Origin: Hyphomicrobiales bacterium
GTDB lineage: Bacteria > Pseudomonadota > Alphaproteobacteria > Rhizobiales > RI-29
DNA: 64,000 bases
Assembly (NCBI GenBank): GCA_016125495.1
Contig: WGLQ01000005.1
Coordinates: forward strand, 36,524 to 100,523
Reading direction: 5' to 3'
The translations under genes were made by a program, and so were the position numbers. Shown here in pieces: positions 63,899 through 64,000 of this stretch. Every line of letters starts with the position of its first letter. The stretch's first letter is position 1. The notes below the pieces were generated by a model. It did no database searches and was not told the DNA's origin. It was given only the letters and a program-made list of their open reading frames with translations.

Positions 63899-64000
63899 AT
63901 GATCCGCAAGATCGCAGCTTACGCCTTCGTCACCGCCTCTTCGATGCTCGTCGCTGGTTCGGCCTTCGCCGGCTGCGTCACCTACGTGCCCCGCTACTAC
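63899..64000 (+). CDS. Mini-secreted peptide, copy 2 (cut by window end)
   Basis: Same frame and size class as copy 1, with AAGGAGACTTCCG as ribosome site. The 102 visible bases differ from copy 1 at three positions (CTG/CTC, GTT/GTC, GTG/GTC), all silent third-codon changes, so the first 34 residues are identical. The final residues and stop are outside the window. Silent-only divergence argues that the peptide itself is under selection. Further copies may follow. Confidence 0.75.
   Translation, partial: MIRKIAAYAFVTASSMLVAGSAFAGCVTYVPRYY

Overview
The window comes from a GC-rich alphaproteobacterium, most like a member of Hyphomicrobiales or a close relative. Evidence: the ybgC-tolQRAB-pal-cpoB-tilS-ftsH-folP-glmM order; a tRNA-His whose gene encodes no G-1 and has A73, a lineage marker of Alphaproteobacteria; a serC-serA operon with a structured leader; and many TRAP transporters. 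No rRNA, CRISPR array or intact mobile element is visible. Starts were chosen from Shine-Dalgarno (SD) sequences and signal peptides, so several differ from the longest open frame.

Layout. (1) 1-3553: the start of a hydroxypyruvate isomerase gene (its 3' end is cut by the window edge), a PAS protein with a degenerate kinase-like end, and a phasin. (2) 3844-10804: tRNA-His followed by an accessory segment with a frameshifted IS3-type transposase remnant, an epoxide hydrolase, a MocR/PdxR-type regulator and a divergent TRAP importer (P-M-Q). (3) 11335-16046: a second TRAP importer (P-Q-M) overlapping an amidase gene, then a 50-residue membrane protein. (4) 16150-23668: a FecR-domain protein divergent from a CHASE2-adenylate cyclase, a P2-type cation ATPase and a FadL-like porin. 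(5) 23812-34203: a catabolic-looking operon (CoA ligase, FAD oxidoreductase, amidohydrolase) divergent from an ArsR regulator, a DUF1344-like secreted protein, a complete ABC importer and an EamA permease. (6) 34336-51836: the envelope and housekeeping core: ruvB, a Uma2 gene on the opposite strand, ybgC, tolQRAB, a tiny lipoprotein, pal, an unusual Pal/CpoB-like hybrid, cpoB, tilS, ftsH, folP, glmM and a terminator. (7) 52023-60154: an outer-membrane barrel with calcium-loop motifs, serC-serA behind a possible serC-motif RNA, a TPR-methyltransferase and a MuiA-like (DUF4139) protein. (8) 60156-63406, minus strand: phosphoribulokinase, an FBPase-like protein without the metal motif, ruvA and ruvC. 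(9) 63695-64000: two near-identical genes for a 36-residue secreted peptide, the second cut by the window end.

How it fits together. The Tol-Pal block spans the envelope during division: TolQRA in the inner membrane, TolB and CpoB in the periplasm, Pal in the outer membrane. The hybrid at 42087 carries CpoB-like and Pal-like modules inside that operon. RuvA, RuvB and RuvC form one machine, but ruvB is parted here from ruvCA by about 27 kb. In all three binding-protein importers a hairpin lies between the binding-protein gene and the membrane genes. The most novel-looking signals are the tandem mini-peptide genes, the Pal/CpoB hybrid and the FBPase-like partner of phosphoribulokinase.
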